From the NCBI GenBank assembly GCA_038503035.1, contig JAVSML010020786.1, positions 1-64,000 on the forward strand: a DNA stretch of 64,000 nucleotides, written 5' to 3'. Shown here in pieces: positions 1 to 10,720 of the stretch. Position numbers and translations under genes: made by a program. The DNA is from Crocodylus rhombifer. Its lineage: Eukaryota; Chordata; Crocodylia; Crocodylidae. Position 1 is the first letter of the stretch. Each line of letters opens with the position of its first letter. The notes under the pieces were generated by a model. That model made no database searches and was not told the origin of the DNA. It saw only the letters and a list, made by a program, of their open reading frames with translations.

Positions 1-850
1 GGGGGAGAAGAACATGTTAAAATTATCCCTAAGTGGAAAAATGACTTGTTGGATAATGTGTAGGGCTCCTTTGAGAGATGGGTGTCAATAAACTGTTACC
101 TCATGCATACTTATCTCTGCTGTGCACATAACGGCTCATTCTCCCTCCCTGCCAGCTGCTGCCTATCTTGCTCAACCCTGCACCCCAGGACAGGGAGCAG
201 CCAGATGTCTCAGGAAGAATGCCCCTGGGGCCATCGTCAGTCACCTCCCTTCTGTCTCCTTGCCTTGCACCTTGGGCTTCAGCAGGAGGAAGCAGGCAGG
301 AGCAGCTGCAGCAGCAGGAAGCTGCAGGTGCAGGCAGTGCTTGTCGTACAGTACAAGGTATTCTGTGCACTGTGGCTCTCTGGAGCAGCTGTGGAGTTTC
401 CTGATGCTGGGGGTGGGGAACAGAATAAACTATCACCCACGTGTTTTGTTGCACATGTGGCACAGCCAAAGTGGGGTGTGACTGTGCTGCTGCACCTAGG
501 GTGCAAATGCTGGCGGGGGCTGACCCCACATAAGAAATGAGAGCTCCCCTGTATGCTTTCAAAATCATAACCTGGCAGGGTCTCCGGTTGGATTGGTCTT
601 TCATTTAGGTGGACTTGTTAATCAATGAACTGGTGTAATTTTTTTTTGCAGACACCGAGGTCCCCCCACACCCCAGCAAGGGTTCAAGTGTAATTTGGAC
701 CCTGGCTGCATCCCCTCTAGATCTGCCCCAGCCCCTCTCTGGTTGACACCACTGTTTTGTATTGACCCCTTAAAAGAAAGCTGGGAGTCTGAGGTTGCTT
801 TTGACAGTTCCTGCTGTCATGTAATGTTCATTATATTGTTCAGTACTAGT
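1..850. other. Non-coding stretch, nothing recognised
   Basis: I see no gene or clear repeat here. Open frames on both strands overlap each other, are low in complexity (CAG/CTG-rich at 290-340) and show no family motif. The sequence is probably old unique or degenerate repeat DNA. Confidence 0.4.
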
Positions 851-853
851 AGT

Positions 854-1118
854 ATTCATAGATTGTAAGGCTGGAAGGGACCTTGGAAGATCATCAGGTC
901 CAGCCCCCTGCACCAAGCTGGAAAGATAACTGGGGTTAGCTGACCCCAGCAAGGGGGCCATCCAGTCTCCTTTTGGAGATTTGCACACCCTCTGGAGAAA
1001 ATGTATTCCACAGTCTGTACACCTAGTTGTAAAGTAGTTTTTCCTAATGGTGAGCCTGAAATGGTCTTCCAGGAGTTTGTAACCATTACTCCTAGTTTTC
1101 CCCACTGGAGCCCTTCAT
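854..1118 (-). mobile_element. CR1 LINE 3' fragment
   Basis: The + strand begins with a 'catagatt' terminal motif followed by 'ggctggaagggacc' and 'ccagccccctgc', which is the reverse complement of the CR1 3' end. The following ~250 bp ('ccacagtctgtac', 'agtagtttttcctaatgg') match the usual CR1 3' coding and UTR layout. It is 5'-truncated, as most CR1 copies are, and is not coding. Confidence 0.85.
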
Positions 1119-1674
1119 AATAGTAGTACTATATGTGAAACTTTTTTCTTTCAACATTGTAATTTTGTGTGCTTCCCAGTACCATGCTTGCTTTCAGTTA
1201 TGGGTCCCTGGTCAGAACAATGAAGCCAGTAGACCGCTGTTTTTTGTTCTGTCCCCTGGCCTAGATTAGCCTCTACTGCTAGTGGATACTATCATTGGCA
1301 ACAAGGATGGGATCTTCATTTGCATTTGTGCCTGGAGCCACAATCTAAATGATTCAGAATAGTAAGAAAATACTTCTGTATTCCTATATATGCACCATAT
1401 CACTACATGGGCCCTAAATTAAATTGGGATTTGATTTGAGCTCATAAATCCAAAATGGCACCTCTGATTTCTACATAAACGTACTCCAGGCACTTAAAGC
1501 CCCCTGAAAAGACTACCTCAATTTTGGTGGGGTATTCTGGCTTTTCACCCCTAGCTCATGCATCAGCTCAGTTGTCCGATGTCTGTCCTCCCTAAGAGGC
1601 ATGATCTAGTCAACCTTCTCAGGGTGCCACTGCTGCATCAGTCTCTATGCAAAATCCAGCGGTGGTCACTAGGC
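1119..1674. other. Non-coding stretch, nothing recognised
   Basis: I can support no gene, repeat or structured element here. Confidence 0.4.
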
Positions 1675-1818
1675 CTGTGCGAGTCAGAAGGTATTCAATC
1701 CTGCTTCAGATCTGGTTGCTTCAGATAGCAGCAATCTGATCTGGAGCTCTGGATCTGTTTGCCGCTTCAATCCAGCCGAAGCAGCTCCAAAGCTTCAGAT
1801 CTGGCTATAGGCTATAAG
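1675..1818. mobile_element. Foldback/MITE-like arm rich in GATTCGG/TTCAGATCTGG motifs
   Basis: The stretch begins 'ggcctgtgcgagtcag' and contains repeated 'cttcagatctgg' and 'aatctgatctggag' modules in both orientations. It resembles the arms of the foldback element at 60495-61255 and the pieces at 6305-6445 and 10105-10250. It ends at a poly-G and (CAAA)n tract. It is probably a non-autonomous DNA element fragment; I cannot assign a superfamily. Confidence 0.45.
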
Positions 1819-1895
1819 GCGGGGGGGGGGGGGAACAAAACAAACAAACAAAAAAAACAAAACAAAAACAAAAACAAACAAAAAAAATCAATGAA
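1819..1895. repeat. Poly-G run followed by (CAAAA)n-type simple repeat
   Basis: A run of about 14 G is followed by an A-rich tract with C every 3-6 bases. This is low-complexity sequence and the short minus-strand open frame across it is an artefact. Confidence 0.8.
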
Positions 1896-1919
1896 ATACC
1901 TATAAATTTCTTGTTTTAT

Positions 1920-2386
1920 CTCTGATTTGGGTGCAACTTGCAGGGGTGGTAGCCTCTGCTGAGAGCATGAAGCCTGCCAAGCTTCAAGAAGATAGGTGCA
2001 GGGGTTGGGGGGGTACTGCACCCTAAGTTCTTGAAAGCAAAACTCCTATTATATCTGTGTTACACCATAGAGGGGGTGAAAACTGCAGGGATGGAAGCCC
2101 CTGGTGAGGCCACAAAGCTTGCCAAGTTTCAAGAAGATAGGTGCAGGGGTTTTGGGGGAACTGCACCTCAAGCTGCTGACAGGCAAAACTTGTGATATAG
2201 GTGGGTGCTTGGGTGACTGCATCTGTCTTTGGGCACAGGGGGGTAAAATCTAGTGCAGGCCTGGGTGTTGGGCCCTGCCAGGCCATGAATCCTGCCAGCT
2301 GTGTGCTTCTTGCTGGGGGAGTCTGTCTTTTGGGGCCCTGTACCCCAAGCTGCTGACAGGCAAAACTTGTGATGTAGGTAGGTGGC
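1920..2386 (+). repeat. ~145-bp tandem satellite, about three degenerate copies
   Basis: The module 'caagaagataggtgcagggg' occurs near 1985 and again near 2130, about 145 bp apart. The module 'caagctgctgacaggcaaaa' occurs near 2169 and 2347. Each unit also carries a 'gggtgaaaactgcaggg' block. The same family appears in reverse orientation at 10480-10720. The third copy is degenerate, and the array ends at the solo LTR target site. Confidence 0.7.
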
Positions 2387-3385
2387 TGTAACAGGGGGCC
2401 TTCTCAGGGCCTGTGGCAGAAAGCCACCTTGTTTCTCCCCAAAAATCTCTGCCCTGTGACTATGTGATTAGATGGGCCAGCAGAAGAGTCACACCTCAGC
2501 CTGTCTCTTTAGGTAACTTGAGCTGGCTGCATTCCTGAGGGAGGCGGGAACCTGCTCCCTCTGCCTACGTGACTGGCATCTGCCACCTGGGTGAGGGGCA
2601 TCTACCTGGGGAGCTGGAATCTGCCCGGCAACTGGTGAGGTATTTCAAGTTGGTTGGCGGAGAGCCAACTGGGGCCAGTCTCCACTGGACCAGGTGAATG
2701 AGGTCACAAGGGCTATATAGGTTAGTGGGGGGGGAGGGAGGCTCTCTCTCTTCGGCCATGAGGTGAAGCAGCAGCGAAGCAGGGGAGACAGAGAAGCCTT
2801 ACCATCTAGACCTAGCTCTCTCTCTCACCCCAAGGCTCCAGAGGGGAAACTGGAAAACTCTGGAAGATGCTTGTGAGTAAGCTACTCAATTGGATTAGAT
2901 ATTGAGCTGGCATCAAAAGGCTACCTCAGCCACACTGTTTTCTCTTTAGGATTTCTAAGATAATGCTCAACCCTGTACCCTAGTTTACCCTACCCCTCGT
3001 AATCAATAAAGTTCTCCTTTTTGACTGGTGTGGGAGACTTATTGAGGGGTGGGTCTAAATTATGCCTAAGAGACCCCTTAGGTCTGAGGACTAAGGGAGA
3101 CTTTGCTTTTTGCCCCCTTGACTTGGGGAAGTGCCCCAAGTGCCTGTACTGGGTCAAGTACCCGTTGGACTATTAGGCCTGTGTTTCCCTGAGGACACAG
3201 GGCCGAGACAGTTCTTTCTCGGGGTGGTGCCGGCGACGTTACCCCCAGACTAGCTAGTGTACTCCGGGAGAGGGGTCGGCCGAGCATAAGGCGCCCCTAG
3301 GGAGGCATTCGGAGCCTGGAAAGTGGTCAGGCACAGGGAGGTCGGTGGCTCAACGCAGGAGTGCCCCCTACTGGCCCATTTCCCA
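2387..3385 (+). mobile_element. Solo LTR, copy 1 of a ~1-kb family
   Basis: The element starts TGTAACAGG and ends CATTTCCCA (TG...CA). It is flanked by a perfect 5-bp duplication GTGGC (2382-2386 and 3386-3390). It has a TATA-like box TATATAG (2714-2720) and a polyadenylation signal AATAAA (3005-3010), so promoter and poly(A) site are in LTR order. It aligns along most of its length with 57341-58396, sharing 'gcctgtggcagaa', 'gcattcctgaggga', 'gtgagtaagctact', 'gggtcaagtaccc' and 'ggagcctggaa' in the same order. No internal retroviral genes adjoin it, so it is a solo LTR. The family name and retroviral class are unknown to me; 5-bp duplications are typical of several ERV groups other than classic gammaretroviruses. 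Confidence 0.8.
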
Positions 3386-3390
3386 GTGGC

Positions 3391-3978
3391 CTGCCCACCT
3401 GTTTCTGGGGTAACCACCCACCTCCTTGCCCACATCTTGTTAATTATTTAATTAGTGTTAATAAAGCAGGAGGCTGCCCACTTCTTGCCCTGATGCCAGG
3501 GGGCACTATCTGCAGCTCTGTTCCTCCCCTACACCACAGGCCAAGCCTTGCAGATGGCATCCAGATGTTATCCATATTACCGGCCCCACACTGGGCCCCA
3601 GAATCTTACTAGCTGGACCCTACTTAGACAGCTGGGAATGAAGGCAGAATAGGCTGCCTGAATGGAGGGATATAGCTCCCTGAGCTACTTCCCCTTACAG
3701 GTGTGGTCCTCCCGGGACCTTTGGCTCACTAGCCCTAGCCCACCTCCAGGATAGTTGGAACCACAGGCCCTCAGCTCTGGGCATCCCTCGCAGTGGGCCC
3801 CAGTCCTTTGACCCTTCCAGCCTTGGCCCCAGCATTGACCAGTCAGGGGAAGTCCAGACAGGCAGGAGTCTATGGCCTCACTCTCTTTCTCTGGGGTCCA
3901 CCCTCCATAGGGATAACCCACCCAGTTGTGGGAGCTAGGGTTAAGGTACCTGAACCTGTCTTTCACCAGGGTGGTGAC
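3391..3978. other. Non-coding, repeat-like stretch
   Basis: The sequence is moderately GC-rich with no coding signal. An AT-rich island 'ttaattatttaattagtgttaataaagc' style segment near 3440-3470 carries an isolated AATAAA. I cannot assign a family. Confidence 0.3.
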
Positions 3979-4278
3979 TGGCCTAACATTTCCTGGGGGC
4001 TCCCATGCCACTGGGAGCCCCACCAGGCCACCAACTCCCAGCAGTGTGAAGTTTTAGGCCATTCCCAGAATCAGGAGCCTCCTGACCATTCCCTACAGCT
4101 CCTCCCTTACCTCCAGGTGATACCTGCAGCCAAACAATGTTATTGCCTGGCCTCCTAGTAGCAAAATGCCCTGTTTATATGGGCAGCCCTGAATCTAAAA
4201 TGGCTGCCCTCATCAGGCACCTGCTGGCTGCTGTCTTCTGGCCCCTTAAAGTGGCAGGACCCGCAGTACCCTGCCACA
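3979..4278 (-). mobile_element. Possible short solo LTR, minus orientation
   Basis: Read on the minus strand it starts TGTGGCAGGG and ends TGTTAGGCCA. It contains a TATA-like CATATAAAC about 105 bp in. Both sides carry GTGAC (3974-3978 and 4279-4283), which could be a 5-bp target duplication. No AATAAA is seen, and the boundaries were found by looking for a match, so this is only a candidate. Confidence 0.3.
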
Positions 4279-4288
4279 GTGACCAAGG

Positions 4289-5335
4289 TTCCCTCTAAGG
4301 TGTGCACTTGCATGGCTGTGCACAACTAAAAGTGTGGCCACGCACAGCCTTTTCAAGGCCATGCACCAGGAGAGGCTGGAGCCTGAGCCTGGTGCAGGCT
4401 TCACTGGCTCTGAGGAAGTGCTCTACTCCCCTGCATCGGGGCCAGGGAATGGAGCACTTTCCGGAGCCAATGGAGCCCGCGCCAGCCCACCACCCCAGCC
4501 TCCATTCCTGCTTTGCCTCACCTCGGGAAGGAGCTGCTATCTGCCCTGAGTGAGGCTCCACCAGCTCCAGGACACTGCTCTGCTCCCCAGCTGGCCTCAG
4601 GGGATGTGTCCCGCAGTGTCTTAGACCCAGTGGAGCCTCACTCAGGGCAAGTAGCAGCTTCTCCCCAAGGTGAGGCAAGGCAGGGATGAAGGCTGATGCG
4701 GGGGGCTGGTGCAGGCTCCGCCGGCTCCAGGGAAATGCTCCACTCCCCAGCCCTAATGCCAGGGAGTGGAGCACTTCCCCAGAGCAGGTGAAGCCCATGC
4801 CAGCCCCTGGTTCCAGCCCCTGGCCCCCGGCTCCAGGCCCCGGCTCCAGGCTCTGGCCCCCAGCTCCCGGTTCCAGCCCCTGGCCCCCAGCTCTCAGCCC
4901 GTGGCCCCTGGCTCCAGCCCCTGGCCTCTGGCCCCCAGCTCCCAGATTCAGGCCCTGGCCCCCGGCTCTCAAACCCTGGCCCCTGACTCTGGCCCCTGGT
5001 CCCAGCCCCAGTCTCCAGCCACTGGCCCCAGCCCCTGGCCCTTGGCCCCAGCCTCCAGCCCCTGGCTCCTAGCTCCGCCACCAGCCCCCAGCTTCTGGCC
5101 CCTGGCCCCCAGCCGCAGCCTCCAGCCACTGGCCTCTGGCTTCAGCTCCTGGCCCCCAGCTCCAGCCCCTGCCCCCCGGCCCCAGCCTCCAGCCACTGGG
5201 CCCCAGCTCCAGCCCCTGGCCCTAGCCCCGGTCTCCGGCCCCCAGCCCCCTTCGGTAAGTGTCCCACACTGGACCGAGGTGGTACGCTCATGGACCAAGG
5301 TGGTGCGCTCACGGACCACTGTTCCTTAGAGGGAA
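4289..5335. mobile_element. TIR-bounded MITE-like element with internal minisatellite
   Basis: A perfect 12-bp terminal inverted repeat, TTCCCTCTAAGG at 4289-4300 and CCTTAGAGGGAA at 5324-5335, bounds the element. The interior holds a GC-rich minisatellite (about 4790-5250). Near the right end is a short tandem repeat of ~22 bp, 'ggaccaaggtggtgcgctca', in about three copies (5270-5318). I see no matching target duplication outside the ends. The long open frames across it on both strands are products of the low-complexity repeat and are not genes. Confidence 0.6.
4790..5250. repeat. GC-rich minisatellite (CCCCTGGCCCCCAGCTCCAG-like units)
   Basis: About 460 bp are built from imperfect 12-27-bp variants of 'ccagcccctggcccccagct'. 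The proline/alanine/tryptophan-rich translations on either strand come from this repeat. Confidence 0.85.
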
Positions 5336-5864
5336 TATTGTAGGTGATACTGTGTGTGTTAAAGTGCACCTTTCCTGGTGCTGGGGGCCTCTGCACAACA
5401 TGGCAGTGTGCCCCAGTGAGGCCTCCTCCTCCCCCTACAGCCTCACACCTGGTCCTCCACTTTACGTGACAACAGGTAAAATAACTTAGGTGGCTCAACA
5501 CCAGTAGCAGCAGCAGCAGCATCAAAGGTACCCAAACAGAACTGTCACGGAGCCTGGCATTTTATAAAGGAATTGACAGCAAGAAGTAAAGATGTTGTGT
5601 TGGTCCTGGATGGAAGGAATAGAAGGAAGCCAGAGGCTGTCCTGGCCTGCCATGCAGGCAAGAAAGCCAGTCAGTGAAAATGGGAATGGAGGTGTCAGAG
5701 GGTGAGCTGGAGCAAGGGGTAGGGGGGAAAGGGGGATGTAGCAGCACAGGTAAAAGTGCAGAGGTGCCTGTGTGTCAGATATCCAGCTGGTCACAGTGTA
5801 CCAGAACTCCACTGTGAACATTGAGTCCATAAGTTTCTGTACCTACTACCTAAGAAGCTGATTT
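5336..5864. other. Non-coding stretch with a short (CAG)n
   Basis: A small (AGC)n tract lies near 5503-5520. No other gene or repeat is recognised. Confidence 0.4.
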
Positions 5865-6055
5865 CATAGATTTCATAGACATTAGGGCTGGAAGGGACCT
5901 CAGAAGATCAATGAGTCCAGCCCCCTGCCTCAGGGGCAGGAAGTCAGCTGGGGTCACAGGATCCCAGTAAGATAAATGTCCAATTGACTTTTAAAGGAAT
6001 CCAGAGTAGGTGCTTGCACCACCTCTGGCGGCAGTTGGTTCCAGGTCTGAAGTGC
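5865..6055 (-). mobile_element. CR1 LINE 3' fragment
   Basis: 'tttcatagatttcatagac', 'ggctggaagggacctcag' and 'ccagccccctgcc' mark the reverse complement of a CR1 3' end. Similarity to CR1 fades near 6055. It is truncated and non-coding. Confidence 0.85.
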
Positions 6056-6304
6056 AGTTCATAGGCCCAGCTCTGAAAAGTGGTTTGCACATTCAAACAA
6101 GCACCTAACCGCATCACCAGAACTGAAGCCAACTTCCTACAGGTCAAACCACAAAACCTGCCAACTCTCTCCAGTACCCCCACAAACTGCACACCAGAAT
6201 GTATCAAAGACAACAAAACCCAACCACCTGTGGGGGCACATTCCTCACCACAAAAATAGTCTGCCTTTAGTCTCTCAGGCCTGATCCTGAGAGGGAACAA
6301 ATTA

Positions 6305-6445
6305 CAATGCAGCAGCCAAATCTCTGAATCAGATTCGCCCCAATTGATTTGGGACAGTGATTTGAATCACCAAATCGAATCACTGTCCCCCGAATCAGCC
6401 AAATCTGAATCCAAAGCGAATACTAGCTGCTTTGCACATGCCTAA
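6305..6445. repeat. Hairpin-forming MITE/foldback fragment
   Basis: 'gggacagtgattt' is followed by 'aatcactgtccc' around a short loop near 6350-6390. 'gattcg' and 'cgaatc' modules lie on each side. The same palindrome occurs at 10150-10185 and 61175-61215. Confidence 0.55.
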
Positions 6446-7234
6446 TGGGTAGGGGTGTGAGAGATCCTGGGATACCGAAGGACTTCAACTTGAGCAGCAT
6501 ATCTGTGGGGAGTAGCCTCACCTTAATGGAACAGGACCTGGATTGTGTGGATCAGAGATAATCCTATCCTCGAGTGATGTACCGTTGAGCTGAATAATGA
6601 GTTCTAACGCTACTTTAAGGTGTTAATGTGTGGCCAATCCAGGGGGTAAGAGTTCTAGAAGCTGTCCAAGATTACCTTGTAATAAGGCCCTTAGAGATGA
6701 ACTAGCTCAGGGAGGAATGAGCTTTCGTATGGAGCAACCTACTTTGTCAGATGGTATGAAAGGACTGGCAGAAAGAGAGGGTTTTATATGGAAGGAAAGG
6801 GACAGGGGAAGGTGACACTGCTAAAAGAGGTAAAGAGTGGGTTGATGAGATCAACTGAGATGACCAAGGTAGTTAACATGGTGAGGGAATCAGAAATTGA
6901 CAGCTAGTCCGGGTAATAGCATACCAATCTGTAATCTCTGTTGAGACCACGATTAAAACAAATGAGTCTGTGGATGATTTCTTGTTCCAAACATTTATGT
7001 TCAAGTTGCTTTTTAATTCTTTTGTTTGCTTAAGAACAGTTATCCTGAGGTCAGTGATGGACTGTCCTGGAAGATGAAAGGGTTCTGCCATGGGATTTCA
7101 TGTGTTTTTAGAAGTAATATTGAACCAGTGTCCACTCATTCTTTTACATAAGGATTGCTGGTCTGGCTAGTGTAGACAGCAGAGGGCGATGACATATATG
7201 ATATTGGTAGAAGAGTTGGTGCATGAACCCTGGT
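6446..7234. other. Non-coding stretch, nothing recognised
   Basis: The short open frames at 6630-6815 (+) and 6873-7091 (-) have no family motif and no neighbouring gene structure. I see no repeat signature. Confidence 0.4.
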
Positions 7235-7740
7235 GAAAGTAAGGCTGGAAGGGACTTTACAAGGTCATCTCCAGCTTCCTGCTAAAATCAGAGTCACCCC
7301 AGACTAAAACATAACAACCAAGTATGTGTCCAAATGCTTTTCAAAGTTTCCAGTGATGGAGAGTCCACGATTTCTTTGGGTAGCTTGTTCCAATGCCTAA
7401 ACACTTTCATAGTCTGAAATTCCACCTTATCTTCCATCTAAATTTCCACAACTGCAACTTGAGGACATTGCTTCTAGTTCTGACCCCCTACAGTCGCAGA
7501 GAAAAGCATACCTCCGTCGTCTCTACAATTTCCCTTCAGATATTTGAAGACTGTTATCAACCCCCCCACCCCAATCTTTTCTTCTCCAAACTAAATAATC
7601 CTAGTTCTTTCAGCCTTTTTTCACCTGTCATGCTTCTTAGGTCTGTAATAATTCTTGTTTATCTCCACTGGACTCTCCAATTTATCCACATCCTTTGTGT
7701 AGTGGGGGGTCCCAAAACTGGAACATGCTTCAGGTAGTTG
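7235..7740 (-). mobile_element. CR1-related LINE 3' fragment
   Basis: 'aaggctggaagggac' and 'ggtcatctccagc' are followed by 'gtagcttgttccaatg', 'tcttctccaaactaaa' and 'cactggactctcc', which is the antisense of a CR1 reverse-transcriptase C-terminal region and 3' UTR. It is diverged (old) and has no long intact frame. Confidence 0.75.
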
Positions 7741-7974
7741 AAGTCTTTAGTTTTCTTATCTCCAGACTAAAGAAGTGCTGTTCCCTCCCCCTCTCCTCAG
7801 AATTTTTTTGTGAATACAGTGAAATATCTTAGTTCAAAATAATATTTATTGAGGAAAAGCTCCATGGGGTTAAGTCATGTTTGTTTGAGATGATTATTTT
7901 GGAGGCTCCTTGAGAATTACAACATCACAATAAATGTTGACTCATCTTCATTGGTTCCTCAGAAGTCCCTTCAG

Positions 7975-8640
7975 AGACATTGCAGAAAATCTCTTGTTCT
8001 AAAAGAAGGTATCACTTTAAGGGTTTCATGGACCCTGAATAGTCCTTCATTTTTTCTCTTGTCTGATGACACAAAGAGTATTTTACTACTAAAAGAAAAC
8101 TGCAAAACCTGCAGAAGATTTGTTTCTTTAGATACATGGTCCTGCTCAGGTCAGAACTCTCAGTGATGTGTGTCAGGATGTGGCAGGTAAAGAAACCTGA
8201 TTTCATGCTGTCTATACTATGCTCTTATGGTAACTCTACAACACGTGTGCCATTAGCAGCTGTAATGCTCAGCTCTGAGGGTTGATTGAGTTGAAGCAAA
8301 AGTCAGAAAGAAGAGTGACACCCACCAGCACTGATAAAACTGTAACAGAGATATGGAGGGTGGGCATATCCCTAAACAAAAGGGGAAGAAAAAAACTTAA
8401 AAAGCTGTATGGGTCACTGTCAACATTCAGTAGAATGTTTAACTGAGGAGCTTTGTAAGAAAATAAAGACATTGAGCAGATTTGTAGAGCACAATGGCAA
8501 TAACAGCAAAGTACAATTCCTTCTTGCTTTTCGTAGAGATGTGAAGGGTGAGAAACAGGTCCTCTCTCTGATGACCCATCAGACATTGTTGGTTAAGGCA
8601 TCACAATTTCTGTTGCCAACTGCAGGTCAGAGTGGCATAG
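7975..8640 (+). repeat. Segmental duplication A, copy 1 (pair at 63045-63660)
   Basis: This block is colinear with 63045-63660. Shared anchors include 'tctgatgaca.a.agagta', 'caggtaaagaaac', 'attcttatggt'-like and 'gtcagaaagaa', then 'tttctgttg' near the end. Divergence is considerable and there are indels. No coding sequence is seen, so it is probably flanking DNA of a duplicated OR-cluster unit. Confidence 0.7.
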
Positions 8641-10104
8641 CTGGCACTGCACTTTGATGTCTCTGCCTGCCTGGCCAGTGCTCAAAGCTGGGTTAAAGGA
8701 GGGGTATCTTCCTGTGAGAGACTGAACCAAGACTGAGACTCATAACTCAAGAGTCTCATTGAGATGTTACTCTGACACTATGTCTTGCTTGCAGCCACTA
8801 GCCAGTCTTTTACTGACAGAGGTGTCAGGTCATATTCCATTACTGGCACTTTAAAACTAATGTGTCAGGTAGCGGGTACTGGCCAGGCTCTGCAGTCCAC
8901 ATGACACCGGCTGATTATGATGTGATGGCTGCTACGGCATTCTGTTCCATTGCAGGTCCGTGCACAGAGCTGATTTTTTCAACTGCAGGGAAATTTATAA
9001 TTTTAGCTTGGAGTTGCACATCTATGAGAATCATCAAATGCAGCTCAGTCAGAAATATTTGTTTTTGCAGCTCAGGTTTGCTAAAGTCTAGGAGACCAGA
9101 TCCTCAACTGGAGTTATTACACAGATTCATTCCAGCTCAGACTCTGTTGAGATGCACATTGTATGTGGTTTATTTAGTAGTTTTCATGCAGCAGTAATAG
9201 GGGATAAAAAGATACACAAAACTGGCTTGGTAGTTTCCAAGTTATCCCTGAAAATTTCAGTTCTCATATAGGCATTAGTTGCTGAACCCTGCAAAATGCC
9301 AGCCATTTCCAAGGAAGGACTGAGTCCCTTCCACTCTCAAGAAAGTCAGGACCTTAAATACTGAAGCCCCAGAAGCATGAGGTGGACATTGTATTTGTTC
9401 CAGCAGATATTTTGTTCATTCAGACTCAAACAGGGAAGGCTGATGTGGGGAGCTGATGCTGAAAACTGTGTTTATTAGTCTGAAACACAAGCAGGTCAGA
9501 ACTCCTGAATTCCACCAGAAAACAACCCTGTTCTTGGGGATGTTACATGCACTGCAGTTACTACAGCCATAATGTGATACCGGAGTCAGGCTGTGCTGAG
9601 GAGCTGGCAGAGCCTGTAAGCATTGAGGCCAAATAGTTCAGGACAGATAGGCTTTAGAGATGCTGACCAGACCATAATTTTACTGTACAGTATTTGATTC
9701 TATAATCAAAGGCTTTATCATAATGCTAGTGCACAAGGTGAGACAATTCAGCTTGCACAGGTAACTGGTTTTCTAATATTTGACAATTTGACTTTGGGAC
9801 CCCATTGACTAATGTGTACAGTCTCAGGGCCTTGTTACATGTTGTATTTTGAGCTGCTTAAATGCTGATTTAGTGCTAGTTCAAATTTGGAGCAGTCACA
9901 ATATTAAGGCTAAATACTTTCTCTGATTGCCCAGCATCTTCACAGCTGTGACTTGCCACTAGATGGTGAGCAGGGGCTGGACTAGGAGCTGTAGTTGGGA
10001 GCTGCCACTAGATAGATGATTAGGCAGGACAGGCTTCTACCTCTGCTCTAGCTCGGAGTGCGTTGGAGATATGGGTCAGGGAGGCAGGCAGTCACATGTA
10101 GGGC
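8641..10104. other. Non-coding stretch, nothing recognised
   Basis: The open frame at 8862-9197 (111 codons) has no recognisable domain and no splice or family context. I see no other feature. Confidence 0.4.
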
Positions 10105-10250
10105 TATGCAAAATGGGCCCTATTCAATTCAGATTCGGCCTGAATCAGGGACAGTGATTTGATTCATTGATTTGGATCACTGTCCTTGATTCGATTTGGC
10201 TGAATCCAAATCTGAAGATTCGATGCTGATTCAGAGAATCACTACTCACT
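10105..10250. mobile_element. Foldback/MITE fragment with GATTCGG motifs
   Basis: It begins 'gtagggctatgcaaaat' and holds 'gggacagtgattt' and 'gatcactgtcc' in inverted orientation plus 'ctgattcagagaatcac'. The right arm of the element at 60495-61255 has the same order, including 'gattctctgaatcag' and 'cttcagattt'. Confidence 0.6.
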
Positions 10251-10290
10251 ACTGCTCACTACTACATGCTTACACCCACACACACACAAT
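10250..10290 (+). repeat. Shared module plus (CA)n
   Basis: The module 'ctcactactacatgcttac' followed by accc(ac)n is shared exactly with 14901-14940. It joins a foldback element here and a large CA-rich array there. Confidence 0.6.
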
Positions 10291-10479
10291 CTGAGGGAAT
10301 GGAGCTCCCTCAATGTGACAGGAAACAAAGGACATCCAGCGGAGGACTCAAATGCCTATTCCCAATTTCCAGGAGCATGGGGAACAAACAAGAGGAACTA
10401 ACTCTCCTGCTTTCTAGCAGGCACTACGATACCAGTGAGAGTGCACCTTAACACACACACACACAGTCACACACATCAC

Positions 10480-10720
10480 AAGTTTTGCTTGTCAGCAACT
10501 TGAGGTGCAGTTTCCCAGAAATCCCTACACCTATCTTCTTGAAACCAGGAAGGCTTCACGGCTTCAGCAGGGACTACCCTGCCTGCAGTTTTCACCCTGC
10601 TGTGACTTAACACACACATATGACACAAGTTGTCCTTGTCAGCAGCTTGAGCTGCAGGTTCCCAGAAAGCCCTACACCTATCTCCTGGAAATTTCACAAG
10701 CCTGTGCACCTTCCTAGAGG
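10480..10720 (-). repeat. ~149-bp satellite, two copies, reverse of 1920-2386
   Basis: 'ccctacacctatct' occurs near 10522 and 10671. 'cacaagttttgcttgtcagc' occurs at 10478 and a diverged copy near 10625. These are the reverse complement of the satellite at 1920-2386. Confidence 0.65.

Noticed and set aside
4295..5329. Long overlapping frames on both strands (up to 225 codons)
   Set aside because: They are Pro/Gly/Trp-rich translations of a minisatellite and appear in several frames at once.
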